DNA of 37,205 bases from Candidatus Gastranaerophilales bacterium (GCA_944323675.1 CALUTK010000016.1:1-37205), one strand, 5' to 3'. Positions 15,064 through 23,131 are shown, counted from the first letter of the stretch. The notes: generated from the sequence alone by a model not told the origin. Numbers and translations: made by a program.

Positions 15064-15225
15064 TTTTTAACTGCAAGTTTAGAATATTTTCAGACGCCAT
15101 TTAGAAAGTGGCTATACTCTGCCTCACTCATATGGGATTTTTGATTGCATATAACACTCGTTTTAAACTCCAGCAAGTTCAATATACGCATCCCATTTCC
15201 AATCTAAGTCGAGGGCAGTTAAAAA
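15064..15225 (+). ncRNA. Candidate structured RNA (6S-like outline)
   Basis: The 228-base gap after the FtsL-like gene holds no gene but folds well by eye. A closing stem joins TTTTTAACTGC (15064-15074) to GCAGTTAAAAA (15215-15225), followed inside by TTTAGA (15078-15083) with TCTAAG (15203-15208). A local hairpin occupies 15096-15112 (GCCATTT/AAGTGGC), and ATGGGAT (15132-15138) pairs with ATCCCAT (15190-15196). A terminator follows at 15238-15276. A closing stem, wide middle and distal stem in about 160 bases recall 6S RNA, but I see no sequence signature that proves it. The strand is inferred from the terminator, which works both ways. Confidence 0.35.
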
Positions 15226-15237
15226 TAAAAACAAATA

Positions 15238-15276
15238 AAAAAATCGGATTAAGAAGATAACGCAATCCGATTTTTT
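15238..15276. terminator. Bidirectional terminator
   Basis: AAAAAATCGGATT (15238-15250) pairs perfectly with AATCCGATTTTTT (15264-15276) around a 13-base loop. It serves the rightward FtsL-like/RNA transcript and the leftward gene ending at 15286. Confidence 0.85.
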
Positions 15277-15285
15277 ATAATATTA

Positions 15286-15924
15286 TTAATGCCTGTGTCC
15301 GTGGTGCGGAGGAGGCGGAGCCGGATGGTAGTGCGGACGTGGTGGAGGCGGCGGACAAACTATCCGCGGAACTGTAATTATCCTCAACAAGTTAAAGAAA
15401 CTGTTAACATTGCGCGCCTGCATATAATCCTGCATAATTTTTTTGTATTCATTAAAGTTTATGGTATTAGGATTTGACCCTTCCTCATTATACATTGCAG
15501 ATACCACATTAAATTTATTAACGGTTCTATTCATCTGGTAAACATTATAAGGATACAGATGAGTAGCATTCCAATTATCGCGGTCTGCCGCAATTGTTTC
15601 ATTAACGCTGATTGCTCCGTTACCGTTACCTTTTGAATCTATATCATTAAAGGTATCCGCGAGAGATTTGTCATAATCAAAATTTCGCACATCGCCATAT
15701 ACAAAACAATCAGGAACACTATATGTTGTTGCCGGATATGGCTGATAATATGTAATCGGCGGCATCGGAGGAGGTGGTATAAAATATTGCGCATCGGCAT
15801 TCTCCATTGGCATTGCCGTAGCAAGAGCTATTGCAGCCGCACCTGCCGTATTCCTCACAGCCTTCTTTGTCTTTTCTCCTGCAAAATGCTGCGGTGTTGT
15901 TACCCCTATACTTGATACTTTCAT
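15286..15924 (-). CDS. Exported EF-hand-like protein with His/Pro-rich tail
   Basis: 212 residues, function unknown. It starts MKVSSIGVTTPQHFAGE, the shared N-terminal motif of this window, directly followed by a signal-peptide-like stretch (KKAVRNTAGAAAIALATAMP, then ENADAQ), so the motif looks like an extension placed before an export signal. A Pro/Tyr-rich spacer follows. Two EF-hand-like loops lie at about 94-109 (DIDSKGNGNGAISVNE, two residues longer than the canonical loop) and 148-159 (EGSNPNTINFNE). The last 23 residues are Pro/His-rich (PHYHPAPPPPHHGHRH), a likely metal-binding tail. AAGGG lies 7 bases before the ATG. Calcium or transition-metal binding is inferred from these motifs. 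Confidence 0.8.
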   Translation of the reverse strand: MKVSSIGVTTPQHFAGEKTKKAVRNTAGAAAIALATAMPMENADAQYFIPPPPMPPITYYQPYPATTYSVPDCFVYGDVRNFDYDKSLADTFNDIDSKGNGNGAISVNETIAADRDNWNATHLYPYNVYQMNRTVNKFNVVSAMYNEEGSNPNTINFNEYKKIMQDYMQARNVNSFFNLLRIITVPRIVCPPPPPRPHYHPAPPPPHHGHRH

Positions 15925-16017
15925 ACACTAACCCTTTTATTTTTGACCACATAATTATAATAGGTTAATAAAGATATTTTTTGTCAGTTCTTTAAGAAAA
16001 ATTTACATTTAAATATA

Positions 16018-16051
16018 AAAAAGGCCGTCTGAAAAATCAGACAGCCTTTTT
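16018..16051 (-). terminator. Terminator of the acetyl-CoA synthetase operon
   Basis: Minus strand: AAAAAGGCTGTCTGA pairs with TCAGACGGCCTTTTT (one wobble), loop TTTT, followed by further T. It lies about 17 bases beyond the stop at 16068. Confidence 0.88.
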
Positions 16052-16067
16052 AGCTTTTCAGTAAATA

Positions 16068-18227
16068 TTATCTGCAAAGAGAACATTCACCGCAAGAACA
16101 TCCGAGAGCTTCTTTAGCTTCGTCAACTCTTACTTTGATACGTCCGTCAACTGCGATACCTTCGCCTGTTGTTTCAGAAATTAACAACGGGTTGATATCT
16201 AATTCGTCAATGAATTTGAAATCACTTACCAGTTGAGATAATCTCAGCAAGGTTTCTTTGATTTGATCCATTTGGGCAGGTTTTGTACCTCTTGCACCTT
16301 CTAACAATTTATATGCTTTAACTGATTTAATCATTTCTTCAGCGTCAACATCAGTCAGAGGAGCAATTCTGAAAGTTACGTCTTTCATAACTTCAACGAA
16401 AACGCCGCCTAACCCGAACATCATCATAGGGCCGTATTGAGGGTCTGTTGCGATACCGCAAACCATTTCGCGGTTACCTTTAACCATTTCCTGAATGATT
16501 ACACCTTCCAAACCTTCGAGCAAGCCTTTTGCTTCAAGTCTTTCAAGCAGGCCTTTGTATTCTTTTCTCAACTGTTCTTCAGATTTGATATTAACAACGA
16601 CACCGCCAACATCGGTTTTGTGGGATGTAGTTTTAGAAGTCATTTTCATAACTACAGGGTAACCGATTGAATTACCGAGTTCAACAACTTCATCCTCATT
16701 AGTTGCAAGACCGTATTTGCAAGCGCGAATTCCGTAAGCTTGAAGAACGTCGATAGATTCAAGAGTTGTAAGCTGTGCTCTGCCTTCTGAGAGAGACTTT
16801 TTGATAATACTTTCAACTTTAGCTCTGTCAACGTCGTAGCAAGGAATTTTTCCTTCCGGTCTTTCCATCCAAAGTCTTTGCTGGTTCAATCTGTTCAAAC
16901 CGTCAGCAGCCTGTTCTGCGTACATAAAGAACGGCATATTAACATTCATATCAGACAGTTTTGAGAAGAACTCGTTAGTTGTCATAAATACACCGACAAC
17001 AGGTTTTTGAGGATTTTTAGCCTTAATTTCCATCAAAGCTTTTGCTACATCAATATCTTTCAAGCCTAAGAACGGAAGATAGATTGTGATAATCATATCA
17101 ACGTTTTCATCGGCAATAACTGTTTCAAGAGTTTGTTTGTAGTGTTCGATAGGGGCTGACGCAATCATATCGATAGGGTTTTTAACAGATGCAGCTGATG
17201 GCAGGAAGCTTCTCAATTTTTCTTTTGTAGCGTCTGAAATTTTAGCCATCTGCATACCGTATTCACAAACAGCGTCGGTTGCCATAATACCAGGGCCGCC
17301 TGAGTTTGTGATGATTGCAACTCTGTCACCTTTCGGGATTGGACAGTTAGCAAAAACTTTTGCAGTTTCAAAGAGGTTCTGCAAAGAAAATTCTCTGATA
17401 ACGCCTGACTGTTTTAATAAAGCTGCAGCAGCTTTATCAGCACCTGCTAAAGAACCTGTGTGAGAAGATGCTGCAGAAGCACCTGCAGCAGAACGTCCTG
17501 CTTTTAATGCCAAGATAGGTTTTTTCTTACTTACACGGGAAGCTAATTTTCTAAAGTTAGCAGGGTTCTGGATTGATTCCATATAAAGCAGAATCTGCTG
17601 AACATCATCATCATTTTCCCAGTATTCAATAGCAGTTTCAGCGTTAACATCAGCCTGATTGCCGATTGAAATAAACTGAGCAAAACCGAGGTTGAGGTCT
17701 TTTAAGATATTCAAAATACCGCCGCCCAGTGCGCCTGATTGAGATACGAAACCGATGTTTCCTCTTTCCGGAAGAGATTCAGCAAAACATCCGTCCATTC
17801 TGATATCAGGGTGAGTGTTTACAACGCCCAAGCAGTTAGGACCAACACATCTCATACCGTATTCTTTAATTTTTTCAACTAACTGTTTTTCAAGTTCTGC
17901 GCCTTCTTTACCGGTTTCTTTGAAGCCTGCAGTGATAATACAAAGGCCTTTGATACCTTTTTCGTGGCACTGGTCAATTGTTGAAAGTACGAATTTTGCG
18001 TTTACAACAATAATTGCTAAATCTATATCACCCGGAACTTCAAGAACTGATGTGTAAGCCTGAAGTCCTTCGATAATTCCGCCTTTAGGATTTACAGGAT
18101 AAATTTTACCGTTGAAATTGTATTCCTGTAATCTTTTCATAATATCAGAACCGATTGTATGTTCTTTTGTAGATGCACCGATAACCGCAATTGATTTCGG
18201 TTTCATAATTTTGTCTAACAAAGTCAT
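16068..18227 (-). CDS. ADP-forming acetate--CoA ligase (acyl-CoA synthetase, fused alpha-beta)
   Basis: 719 residues. Converts acetyl-CoA (or another acyl-CoA), ADP and phosphate to acid, CoA and ATP, a fermentative ATP-yielding step. Order: CoA-binding domain (IAVIGASTKEHTIGSDI, from 13), ligase-CoA domain with VSQSGALGGG (161-170), a SSHTGSLAG segment with the phosphorylatable His256, and a C-terminal ATP-grasp beta subunit (GYPVVMKMTS ... VIIQEMVKGNREMVCG ... LDINPLL). Alpha and beta are fused in alpha-beta order. The tail ends ALGCSCGECSLCR, five residues of Cys/Gly pattern not required by the family. AAAGGA lies 7 bases before ATG. Last gene of a three-gene operon. Confidence 0.94.
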   Translation of the reverse strand: MTLLDKIMKPKSIAVIGASTKEHTIGSDIMKRLQEYNFNGKIYPVNPKGGIIEGLQAYTSVLEVPGDIDLAIIVVNAKFVLSTIDQCHEKGIKGLCIITAGFKETGKEGAELEKQLVEKIKEYGMRCVGPNCLGVVNTHPDIRMDGCFAESLPERGNIGFVSQSGALGGGILNILKDLNLGFAQFISIGNQADVNAETAIEYWENDDDVQQILLYMESIQNPANFRKLASRVSKKKPILALKAGRSAAGASAASSHTGSLAGADKAAAALLKQSGVIREFSLQNLFETAKVFANCPIPKGDRVAIITNSGGPGIMATDAVCEYGMQMAKISDATKEKLRSFLPSAASVKNPIDMIASAPIEHYKQTLETVIADENVDMIITIYLPFLGLKDIDVAKALMEIKAKNPQKPVVGVFMTTNEFFSKLSDMNVNMPFFMYAEQAADGLNRLNQQRLWMERPEGKIPCYDVDRAKVESIIKKSLSEGRAQLTTLESIDVLQAYGIRACKYGLATNEDEVVELGNSIGYPVVMKMTSKTTSHKTDVGGVVVNIKSEEQLRKEYKGLLERLEAKGLLEGLEGVIIQEMVKGNREMVCGIATDPQYGPMMMFGLGGVFVEVMKDVTFRIAPLTDVDAEEMIKSVKAYKLLEGARGTKPAQMDQIKETLLRLSQLVSDFKFIDELDINPLLISETTGEGIAVDGRIKVRVDEAKEALGCSCGECSLCR

Positions 18228-18256
18228 TTTTTCTGTCCTTTCTTTTTTCTTCTTAT

Positions 18257-18643
18257 TTATTCTTCGTCAGTTATTATTTCAAATAGTTTTTTGCCTAAAT
18301 TATTGAAAAAAACTTTACTTTTTTCGGTAAAAGTAGCGGGATAAAGTGTTTCATACTTATTCACAGCCTCGTGAACAGCGTCAGTTATAACAGCAGGTTT
18401 TTGAGAGAGTCTGTGAACAAGAACTGTATATTTCTTTTCTTCTTTCCCGAAATCGTTATGGGCAACAATTGAAAGAAAATCACCTTTTACCGGATTTTCA
18501 ATTGCAAGGCTGAAGGGTTTATTTCCCAAATTTATATCTTTTAAGGAATTTTTAATAGTTTTTTCCAATGCTGGATTCAGGTTGCTGCGAATAAAAACTC
18601 CGCCTTTAAAATTTTGAGTGTTAGAAATGTTTTGTACGCGCAT
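18257..18643 (-). CDS. Small soluble protein with N-terminal F-K-G motif
   Basis: 128 residues, function unknown. It begins MRVQNISNTQNFKGGVF, the clearest copy of the shared N-terminal motif. The rest reads as one soluble alpha/beta domain: ALEKTIKNSLKDI helix, PFSLAIENPVKGDFLSIVAH and KYTVLVHRLS strands, then helices (ITDAVHEAVNKYETLY, KVFFNNLGKKLFEII). No membrane segment or catalytic signature. It lies 22 bases after the radical SAM gene and 29 before the acetyl-CoA synthetase gene, all on one strand, so it is likely co-transcribed. GAAAGGA upstream is about 10 bases from ATG. Confidence 0.75.
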   Translation of the reverse strand: MRVQNISNTQNFKGGVFIRSNLNPALEKTIKNSLKDINLGNKPFSLAIENPVKGDFLSIVAHNDFGKEEKKYTVLVHRLSQKPAVITDAVHEAVNKYETLYPATFTEKSKVFFNNLGKKLFEIITDEE

Positions 18644-18665
18644 AAAAATTATATCCTTTCTGACT

Positions 18666-19307
18666 TTAGTAACCGTTTACAATCCACTCTCTCACTCTGA
18701 ATTTTGCGCCGAGATTCTGCGCAATTTTTTCGCAAGCCACAAGGTCAAGATTTCGACCTTTATAGCCTTCCACAACACTTGCAACAACGGAGATATTTTC
18801 ATCCGCGCAAGCTTTTATGAACTTTTTAACCTCTTCATAAGCTTCATCAAACTTCGGCTTAGAAAGTTCATTGTATTCTTCTTTAGTTGGGGCATTAAGG
18901 CTGACTGAAAATTCATCAATAAGTCCTTTCAATTCCGGCACAAGATTTCTCTTATAAACGAAAATTGCATGCCCGTTCGTATTAACACGAATTTTCACAT
19001 GAGGGTAATTATTTTTAATATACTGAGCGACCGCTTTTAACTCATCAAACTTAAGCATCGGTTCACCGTAGCCGCAAAAAACGGTTTCTGTGAAGGGTGA
19101 AGCGTGACGGGTGAGGGGTTCATTATAAATCTTTTCATACTGTTCAATGACATCCTTAGCCGTAGAATTTTCGTCATCAAGCCAGAGTTCCTGCCCCTTT
19201 ACGTCGCTTTTATCTTTTCTCAGGCAAAAGATACAGTCATTCGTGCATCTGTTTGTCAAATTAATGTAAATTTTTCCGTCTAATGTATAAACTAAAACGT
19301 TTGACAT
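18666..19307 (-). CDS. TatD-associated radical SAM protein (TIGR04038-like)
   Basis: 213 residues. The radical SAM cluster is Cys21, Cys25 and Cys28 in INLTNRCTNDCIFCLRK; FCGYGEPMLKFDEL is the glycine-rich SAM-contact segment and VNTNGHA a further conserved strand. The opening VYTLDGKIYINLTNRC is typical of the short radical SAM proteins annotated as linked to TatD nucleases. No TatD gene lies next to it here. The substrate of this family is not established. AGAGGAAAGG precedes the ATG, and a promoter is at 19327-19355. It heads the operon with the F-K-G protein and the acetyl-CoA synthetase. Confidence 0.88.
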   Translation of the reverse strand: MSNVLVYTLDGKIYINLTNRCTNDCIFCLRKDKSDVKGQELWLDDENSTAKDVIEQYEKIYNEPLTRHASPFTETVFCGYGEPMLKFDELKAVAQYIKNNYPHVKIRVNTNGHAIFVYKRNLVPELKGLIDEFSVSLNAPTKEEYNELSKPKFDEAYEEVKKFIKACADENISVVASVVEGYKGRNLDLVACEKIAQNLGAKFRVREWIVNGY

Positions 19308-19326
19308 GTCTTGCCTTTCCTCTAAA

Positions 19327-19355
19327 ATTATCTCACAGGCAAATTTTTTTTACAA
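19327..19355 (-). promoter_or_regulatory. Promoter of the radical SAM - acetyl-CoA synthetase operon
   Basis: Minus strand TTGTAA (19350-19355), 17-base spacer, GATAAT (19327-19332). The leader is about 14-18 bases and includes AGAGGAAAGG. Confidence 0.55.
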
Positions 19356-19402
19356 GCAGTTATTAAGCTGATAAACCCAAAGGACATTCTGCTGAAACAC
19401 AA

Positions 19403-21010
19403 TTATTTTTTCTTTTCGTTTGAGTAGTCGGCAGTCCCCGGGAAAGCATTGCTGCCCGTCACTTTTCGCGTAATCCAGTATTGGATTTTCGGGATAAATG
19501 TCGATAAGAATGCTGCGGATATTGCAAATCCGATACCCCAGTTGATTGCATTTTTGATATAGTTTTCGCGCCCGACTTTTTTCAACAAATCTTTTGTAAT
19601 TTCGCCGTCTTTTGCTTTCTTAATTATTGTATCTATATAAGACTCAATTTCTTTCTGTTTTTTAACTATTGTGTCTTTTGAAATAAACGACAATTCTTTA
19701 TCAAATACCGATTCACTCATTTTTCCGGTAAACAGGTTCTGGTCAGAAGTTGAACATCTGAATACGTTTTTCAAAAATTCAGGCATATTAATTGCACCGT
19801 CCGTAAAGATATCAAGCACCTGTTTTTCTGATAGTATAGCTTTACCTGCGAGTTTTGGCTGCAATTCAGACATGCCTCTGGCTGTCTTTTCAAACTTCTT
19901 AATATCAGCCTCAGGATATTTTGCCTTAACTTCCGGCAGAAGTTTTATAAAGTCATCCAAATCCATTGCGCCGTTATTTTCTCGCAAAGCTTTTGAAATG
20001 GACGGAATTATGTATGCTTTATTATCAGGATTGCCGAGGACTACAGATTTGAAATCTTCAATCTTCATCGCGCCGCCATTAGCTTTTGCATTCAACACTT
20101 CCGACAGATGATCATTAACCTGTTTTGCTGCAACAGGGTCAAGTCTTGTTGATCTGCCATCCTCAAGTTTATTTAAAAGCATTGCAATGACCGGCATATT
20201 GAACATATAGAAGTAACTCGACGAAATATCACGGAAAAGGACTTCCGTACGTTCGTGAGAATTTCTTGCACAGACACCTCTGCCTATCCATACACCCATA
20301 TCAGTCGATAATAACTGATATTTCGGGTTATTTTCAAAACTATAAGCCAATGACATCAAAGTCTGCGGTGAAATCGCACCAAAAGAAACTTCTTTGGACT
20401 TTTTATCGTTATTCAAAAATTCATCCATTGATTGTTTTTGGGTTGCGTTATTTGCAGCCAGTTTAATTTCATCTTTTTGCGGCTGAACTTTTTCAGGCGC
20501 CGCACTTTGTTTTTTCATTATGTATTTTGTTATGCCCTGATTTACCTTCGGTAAGACAAAACCCACAAGACAGTTTGCCAGAACTATACTTGTTATTACT
20601 TTGCCAAACTTATAGCCTGCAATAATTTTTTCAGCTTTTTCCGGTTTAAATTTCAAATCATTCGCGAATTTTTTCAGGTAATTCTTAACCGGATTACGTA
20701 CAGCATCTTTACCCGTATCAAAATCAGTCTCAGGGAGTTTATAAATCTTTTTCCCGACAAATCTGTCAATCAAACTGTTAAATAAAGGAACTCCGCTGAA
20801 CCAGAAAGCCGCACCTATCATCTCTTCTGTAAGACGCTCCCTTGCTTCGGTAAATCCGCCGCGCTTATATGCCTGATAGGTTCTTCCGCCTTCAACAAAT
20901 GCTTCCAGTAAAATAACCGGCACAATAGAACGGCTCGCCAACCCTTTTACAAATTTTCTTCCGTAACTAAAGTCTTTTAATGTCTGATTCGGTGTTACTT
21001 TTATTTCCAT
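19403..21010 (-). CDS. Large multi-span protein with EF-hand-like repeats
   Basis: 535 residues from the ATG at 21010; a GTG at 21043 is also in frame. Neither has a strong Shine-Dalgarno, and the ATG start gives MEIKVTPNQTLKDFSYG, resembling the shared N-terminal motif. Hydrophobic segments: about 28-42, 64-82, 138-156 and one near the C-terminus (INWGIGFAISAAFLSTFIP). The middle soluble part contains a second motif-like VSFGAISP (about 208-215) and repeated EF-like loops without full ligand sets: NGGAMKIEDFKSVV, NNGAMDLDDFIKLL, TDGAINMPEFLKNV and KDGEITKDLLKKV. No family recognised. The repeats may be structural remnants of EF-hands rather than calcium sites. Confidence 0.75.
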   Translation of the reverse strand: MEIKVTPNQTLKDFSYGRKFVKGLASRSIVPVILLEAFVEGGRTYQAYKRGGFTEARERLTEEMIGAAFWFSGVPLFNSLIDRFVGKKIYKLPETDFDTGKDAVRNPVKNYLKKFANDLKFKPEKAEKIIAGYKFGKVITSIVLANCLVGFVLPKVNQGITKYIMKKQSAAPEKVQPQKDEIKLAANNATQKQSMDEFLNNDKKSKEVSFGAISPQTLMSLAYSFENNPKYQLLSTDMGVWIGRGVCARNSHERTEVLFRDISSSYFYMFNMPVIAMLLNKLEDGRSTRLDPVAAKQVNDHLSEVLNAKANGGAMKIEDFKSVVLGNPDNKAYIIPSISKALRENNGAMDLDDFIKLLPEVKAKYPEADIKKFEKTARGMSELQPKLAGKAILSEKQVLDIFTDGAINMPEFLKNVFRCSTSDQNLFTGKMSESVFDKELSFISKDTIVKKQKEIESYIDTIIKKAKDGEITKDLLKKVGRENYIKNAINWGIGFAISAAFLSTFIPKIQYWITRKVTGSNAFPGTADYSNEKKK

Positions 21011-21043
21011 AAAATTACTTTCGGCTAAACAGGTGCCATACAC

Positions 21044-21325
21044 ACACCACGAACAAATTATTTAATAACGCTGAAAAAAAATTTTTGCCTAATGCGGACT
21101 ATTTTTTAACTTTTTGTTACACACAACAAGTTAAATCATTAATAGACATATAGTTATGGCTCAAGAGTATGTGTGTTTGTTTTCGAAACGATAGCGGGAG
21201 CCTGAGCGAAAGCGTGTTGAGAAAAAAAATACATATACGCTTAACTAACCTTTTGATAACAACTTACTTTTTAAGAATTGTTAAATTTTTACGCCTGTCT
21301 AACAATGTTTTTTCTTCAGTGTTTT
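21044..21325. other. Intergenic region, no gene seen
   Basis: About 280 bases between divergent genes. It is AT-rich except for a GC-richer patch at about 21181-21220 (CGAAACGATAGCGGGAGCCT and following) that looks foreign to the surroundings. A short inverted repeat TTGTT-ACACAC-AACAA lies near 21114-21130. No frame has a ribosome binding site. Confidence 0.4.
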
Positions 21326-21334
21326 TGATACAAT
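21326..21334 (+). promoter_or_regulatory. Extended -10 promoter
   Basis: TG-A-TACAAT (TACAAT at 21329-21334) precedes the gene at 21354. The leader is about 13 bases and includes AAGGTGAG. The -35 region is T-rich and weak. Confidence 0.45.
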
Positions 21335-21353
21335 TGAAGTGAAGGTGAGAAAA

Positions 21354-22148
21354 ATGCCAATTAATATTAACAGTGTAAACAATTACAATCCGTCGTTTCA
21401 GCATAATAATAAAAATACAAACAAACCTGAAAATAAGAATTTAAAAAAAGTTGTTACAGCAGCATCAGCACTCGGAGTCGGGGCGGCCTACGCAATAATT
21501 GCAAAAAAACAAGGGTTTTCAATCAGCCCAGCCAAAATCTTAAAAACTCCGGTTAAAGACTGGGCGCTTATAAAACTTTTTGATAAAAAACATCCGGAAA
21601 GAAAATTGATAAAACTTGAAGAATGGGAAATTCTCGGGCTTGCCGCAGGTTCAATCGCGGGCGGGCTTACTGCAGGCACCATCCTCGATAAAAAATCAAA
21701 CAAAAAGGCTAAAATCAGAGAAGCCGTAAACCAGTTCTTAGGTAACGTTTGTGTTCCTGTTGCATTTGTAAAAACAGCGGCAGTTTTATACGACAAAAAC
21801 AAACACCTTATCTTAAGCCATGTTCCGCAGATTAAAGGCGAGGGAAAATCTGTAAAAGTTATCAATAAAAGCTTAAAATGTATTCCGTCAGCGGTTATGA
21901 CACTGATTGCATTAGGCGCGGGAATTGTTACAGGAAACAAGGTTTCAAACTTCCTGAATGAAAAAGTTTTCCACAAAAAAGTTGAACGCCAAATAAAGAA
22001 AACTGACTTTGCACCGCACGTTGACGATATAGGAATGGCAGTCTCCCTAATGGCTGATAAGACAAAAGTTTCATCAGCAATCACAAATCTTGTCCCGCTG
22101 TTCTTATGCGTTCCTGGGATTCAAACAGGAATGGCTCAGGAAAAATAA
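21354..22148 (+). CDS. Lineage-specific multi-span membrane protein with N-terminal motif
   Basis: 264 residues from the ATG at 21354, chosen because AAGGTGAG sits 4-5 bases upstream; a GTG at 21339 is the alternative. It begins MPININSVNNYNPSFQHN, the shared motif with Gln after Phe. Hydrophobic Ala/Gly-rich segments follow: VVTAASALGVGAAYAIIA, ILGLAAGSIAGGLTAGTIL, GNVCVPVAFVKTAAVLY and AVMTLIALGAGIVTG. These four possible membrane passes are separated by Lys-rich loops. Terminated by a shared two-way hairpin at 22199-22226. Function unknown. Confidence 0.75.
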   Translation: MPININSVNNYNPSFQHNNKNTNKPENKNLKKVVTAASALGVGAAYAIIAKKQGFSISPAKILKTPVKDWALIKLFDKKHPERKLIKLEEWEILGLAAGSIAGGLTAGTILDKKSNKKAKIREAVNQFLGNVCVPVAFVKTAAVLYDKNKHLILSHVPQIKGEGKSVKVINKSLKCIPSAVMTLIALGAGIVTGNKVSNFLNEKVFHKKVERQIKKTDFAPHVDDIGMAVSLMADKTKVSSAITNLVPLFLCVPGIQTGMAQEK

Positions 22149-22198
22149 TTCTAAAGACATTATTTAATACACTCAGGATACCTTTATGCGTATCTAAT

Positions 22199-22226
22199 AA
22201 AAAGACCGCCAATCAGCGGTCTTTTT
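22199..22226. terminator. Bidirectional terminator
   Basis: AAAGACCGC (22201-22209) pairs with GCGGTCTTT (22216-22224), flanked by A and T runs on either side. It separates the rightward gene ending at 22148 and the leftward gene ending at 22256. Confidence 0.88.
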
Positions 22227-22255
22227 TATTTATTATTTTATATTTTACTTTTAAT

Positions 22256-23113
22256 TTAGAAAGTAGCAGCCGGTTTCTTCTGAACAGAAGCACCTGGGAT
22301 TGACTGCCAGTTTGCAGCCATAATTTTCTTGAAAGATTTCAAAGCTGTATCTTCAAGTTCACCGAGCTCTTCAGCTTCCATAATAAGTTCTCTCAAAGGA
22401 AGCAATGCACGCTGGTCGCGTAGAACACCCAATGCAGCCGCAGCACCTGCTCTTACTAATTCATTTTCGTTACGATTTTTCATAACATCAATCAATGCTG
22501 GAACTGCTTTTGTATCGTTCAATTTGCCGAGTGATGTTACTGCGTAAATTCTGACGTTAACCCATTCGTCATAAAGCATATTGATAACTTTATCAACAGC
22601 TTTTTTGTTACCGATTTCGCCGAGCGCTCTTGTTGCATCGCAACGAACATTAACTTTTTCGTGGTCTAAAGATGCAATCAAAGCATCAGTAGCAACATCG
22701 CCGATTTCAATCAAAGCATCTGTTGCCGTGATACAAACCTGAGGATTTTCATCATTGAGGGCTTCAACAAGCGGTTCAACAACAATCTCACCGCCCAAAC
22801 GGCCCAATGCACGTGCTGCACGAACACGAACATCAACGTTACGGTCTTCTCTTAAAGATTCAATCAAGTGAGTTGTAGCTTTTGAATCACCGAGTTCACC
22901 GAGCGCTCTTGCTGCATACAAACGAACCGAGCCGTTTTTATCATGCTTCAACACATCAATCAAAGGCTCAACAGCTTTGGAGTCGCCCATTTCGCCAAGA
23001 ACACGGGCTGCATTATATCTGACTTTTTCAGAATTACTTGTTTTCAAATCCATTAAGAGTTCGTCAAATGATTTTTTAACCTGTTTTTTCTTACTGTTCA
23101 CACTAATTGTCAT
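22256..23113 (-). CDS. HEAT-repeat (PBS-lyase-like) scaffold protein
   Basis: 285 residues from the ATG at 23113. GGAGG lies 8 bases upstream, which rules out a GTG at 23131 that would contain the Shine-Dalgarno. It is built of about seven HEAT repeats of 31-32 residues with the pattern VRxxAARALGELGDxKAVxPLIDxL, e.g. SVRLYAARALGELGDSKATT, DVRVRAARALGRLGGEIVVE and VNVRCDATRALGEIGNKKAV. No catalytic domain, so a protein-binding scaffold is most likely. In cyanobacteria such repeats occur in phycobilin lyases, but no phycobilisome gene is present and this is a generic HEAT protein. Ends SIPGASVQKKPAATF. Confidence 0.93.
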   Translation of the reverse strand: MTISVNSKKKQVKKSFDELLMDLKTSNSEKVRYNAARVLGEMGDSKAVEPLIDVLKHDKNGSVRLYAARALGELGDSKATTHLIESLREDRNVDVRVRAARALGRLGGEIVVEPLVEALNDENPQVCITATDALIEIGDVATDALIASLDHEKVNVRCDATRALGEIGNKKAVDKVINMLYDEWVNVRIYAVTSLGKLNDTKAVPALIDVMKNRNENELVRAGAAAALGVLRDQRALLPLRELIMEAEELGELEDTALKSFKKIMAANWQSIPGASVQKKPAATF

Positions 23114-23131
23114 TAAATTTTCCTCCGACAC

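Noticed and set aside
15180-15240. Minus-strand frame ending LDLDWKWDAYIELAGV as a remnant gene
   Set aside because: Only about 20 codons with no start, and the interval folds as a closed RNA structure; a pseudogene tail cannot be shown.
22256-23113. Phycobilin lyase (CpcE/PecE type)
   Set aside because: Only generic HEAT repeats are visible and no phycobilisome gene is present; a scaffold is the safer call.
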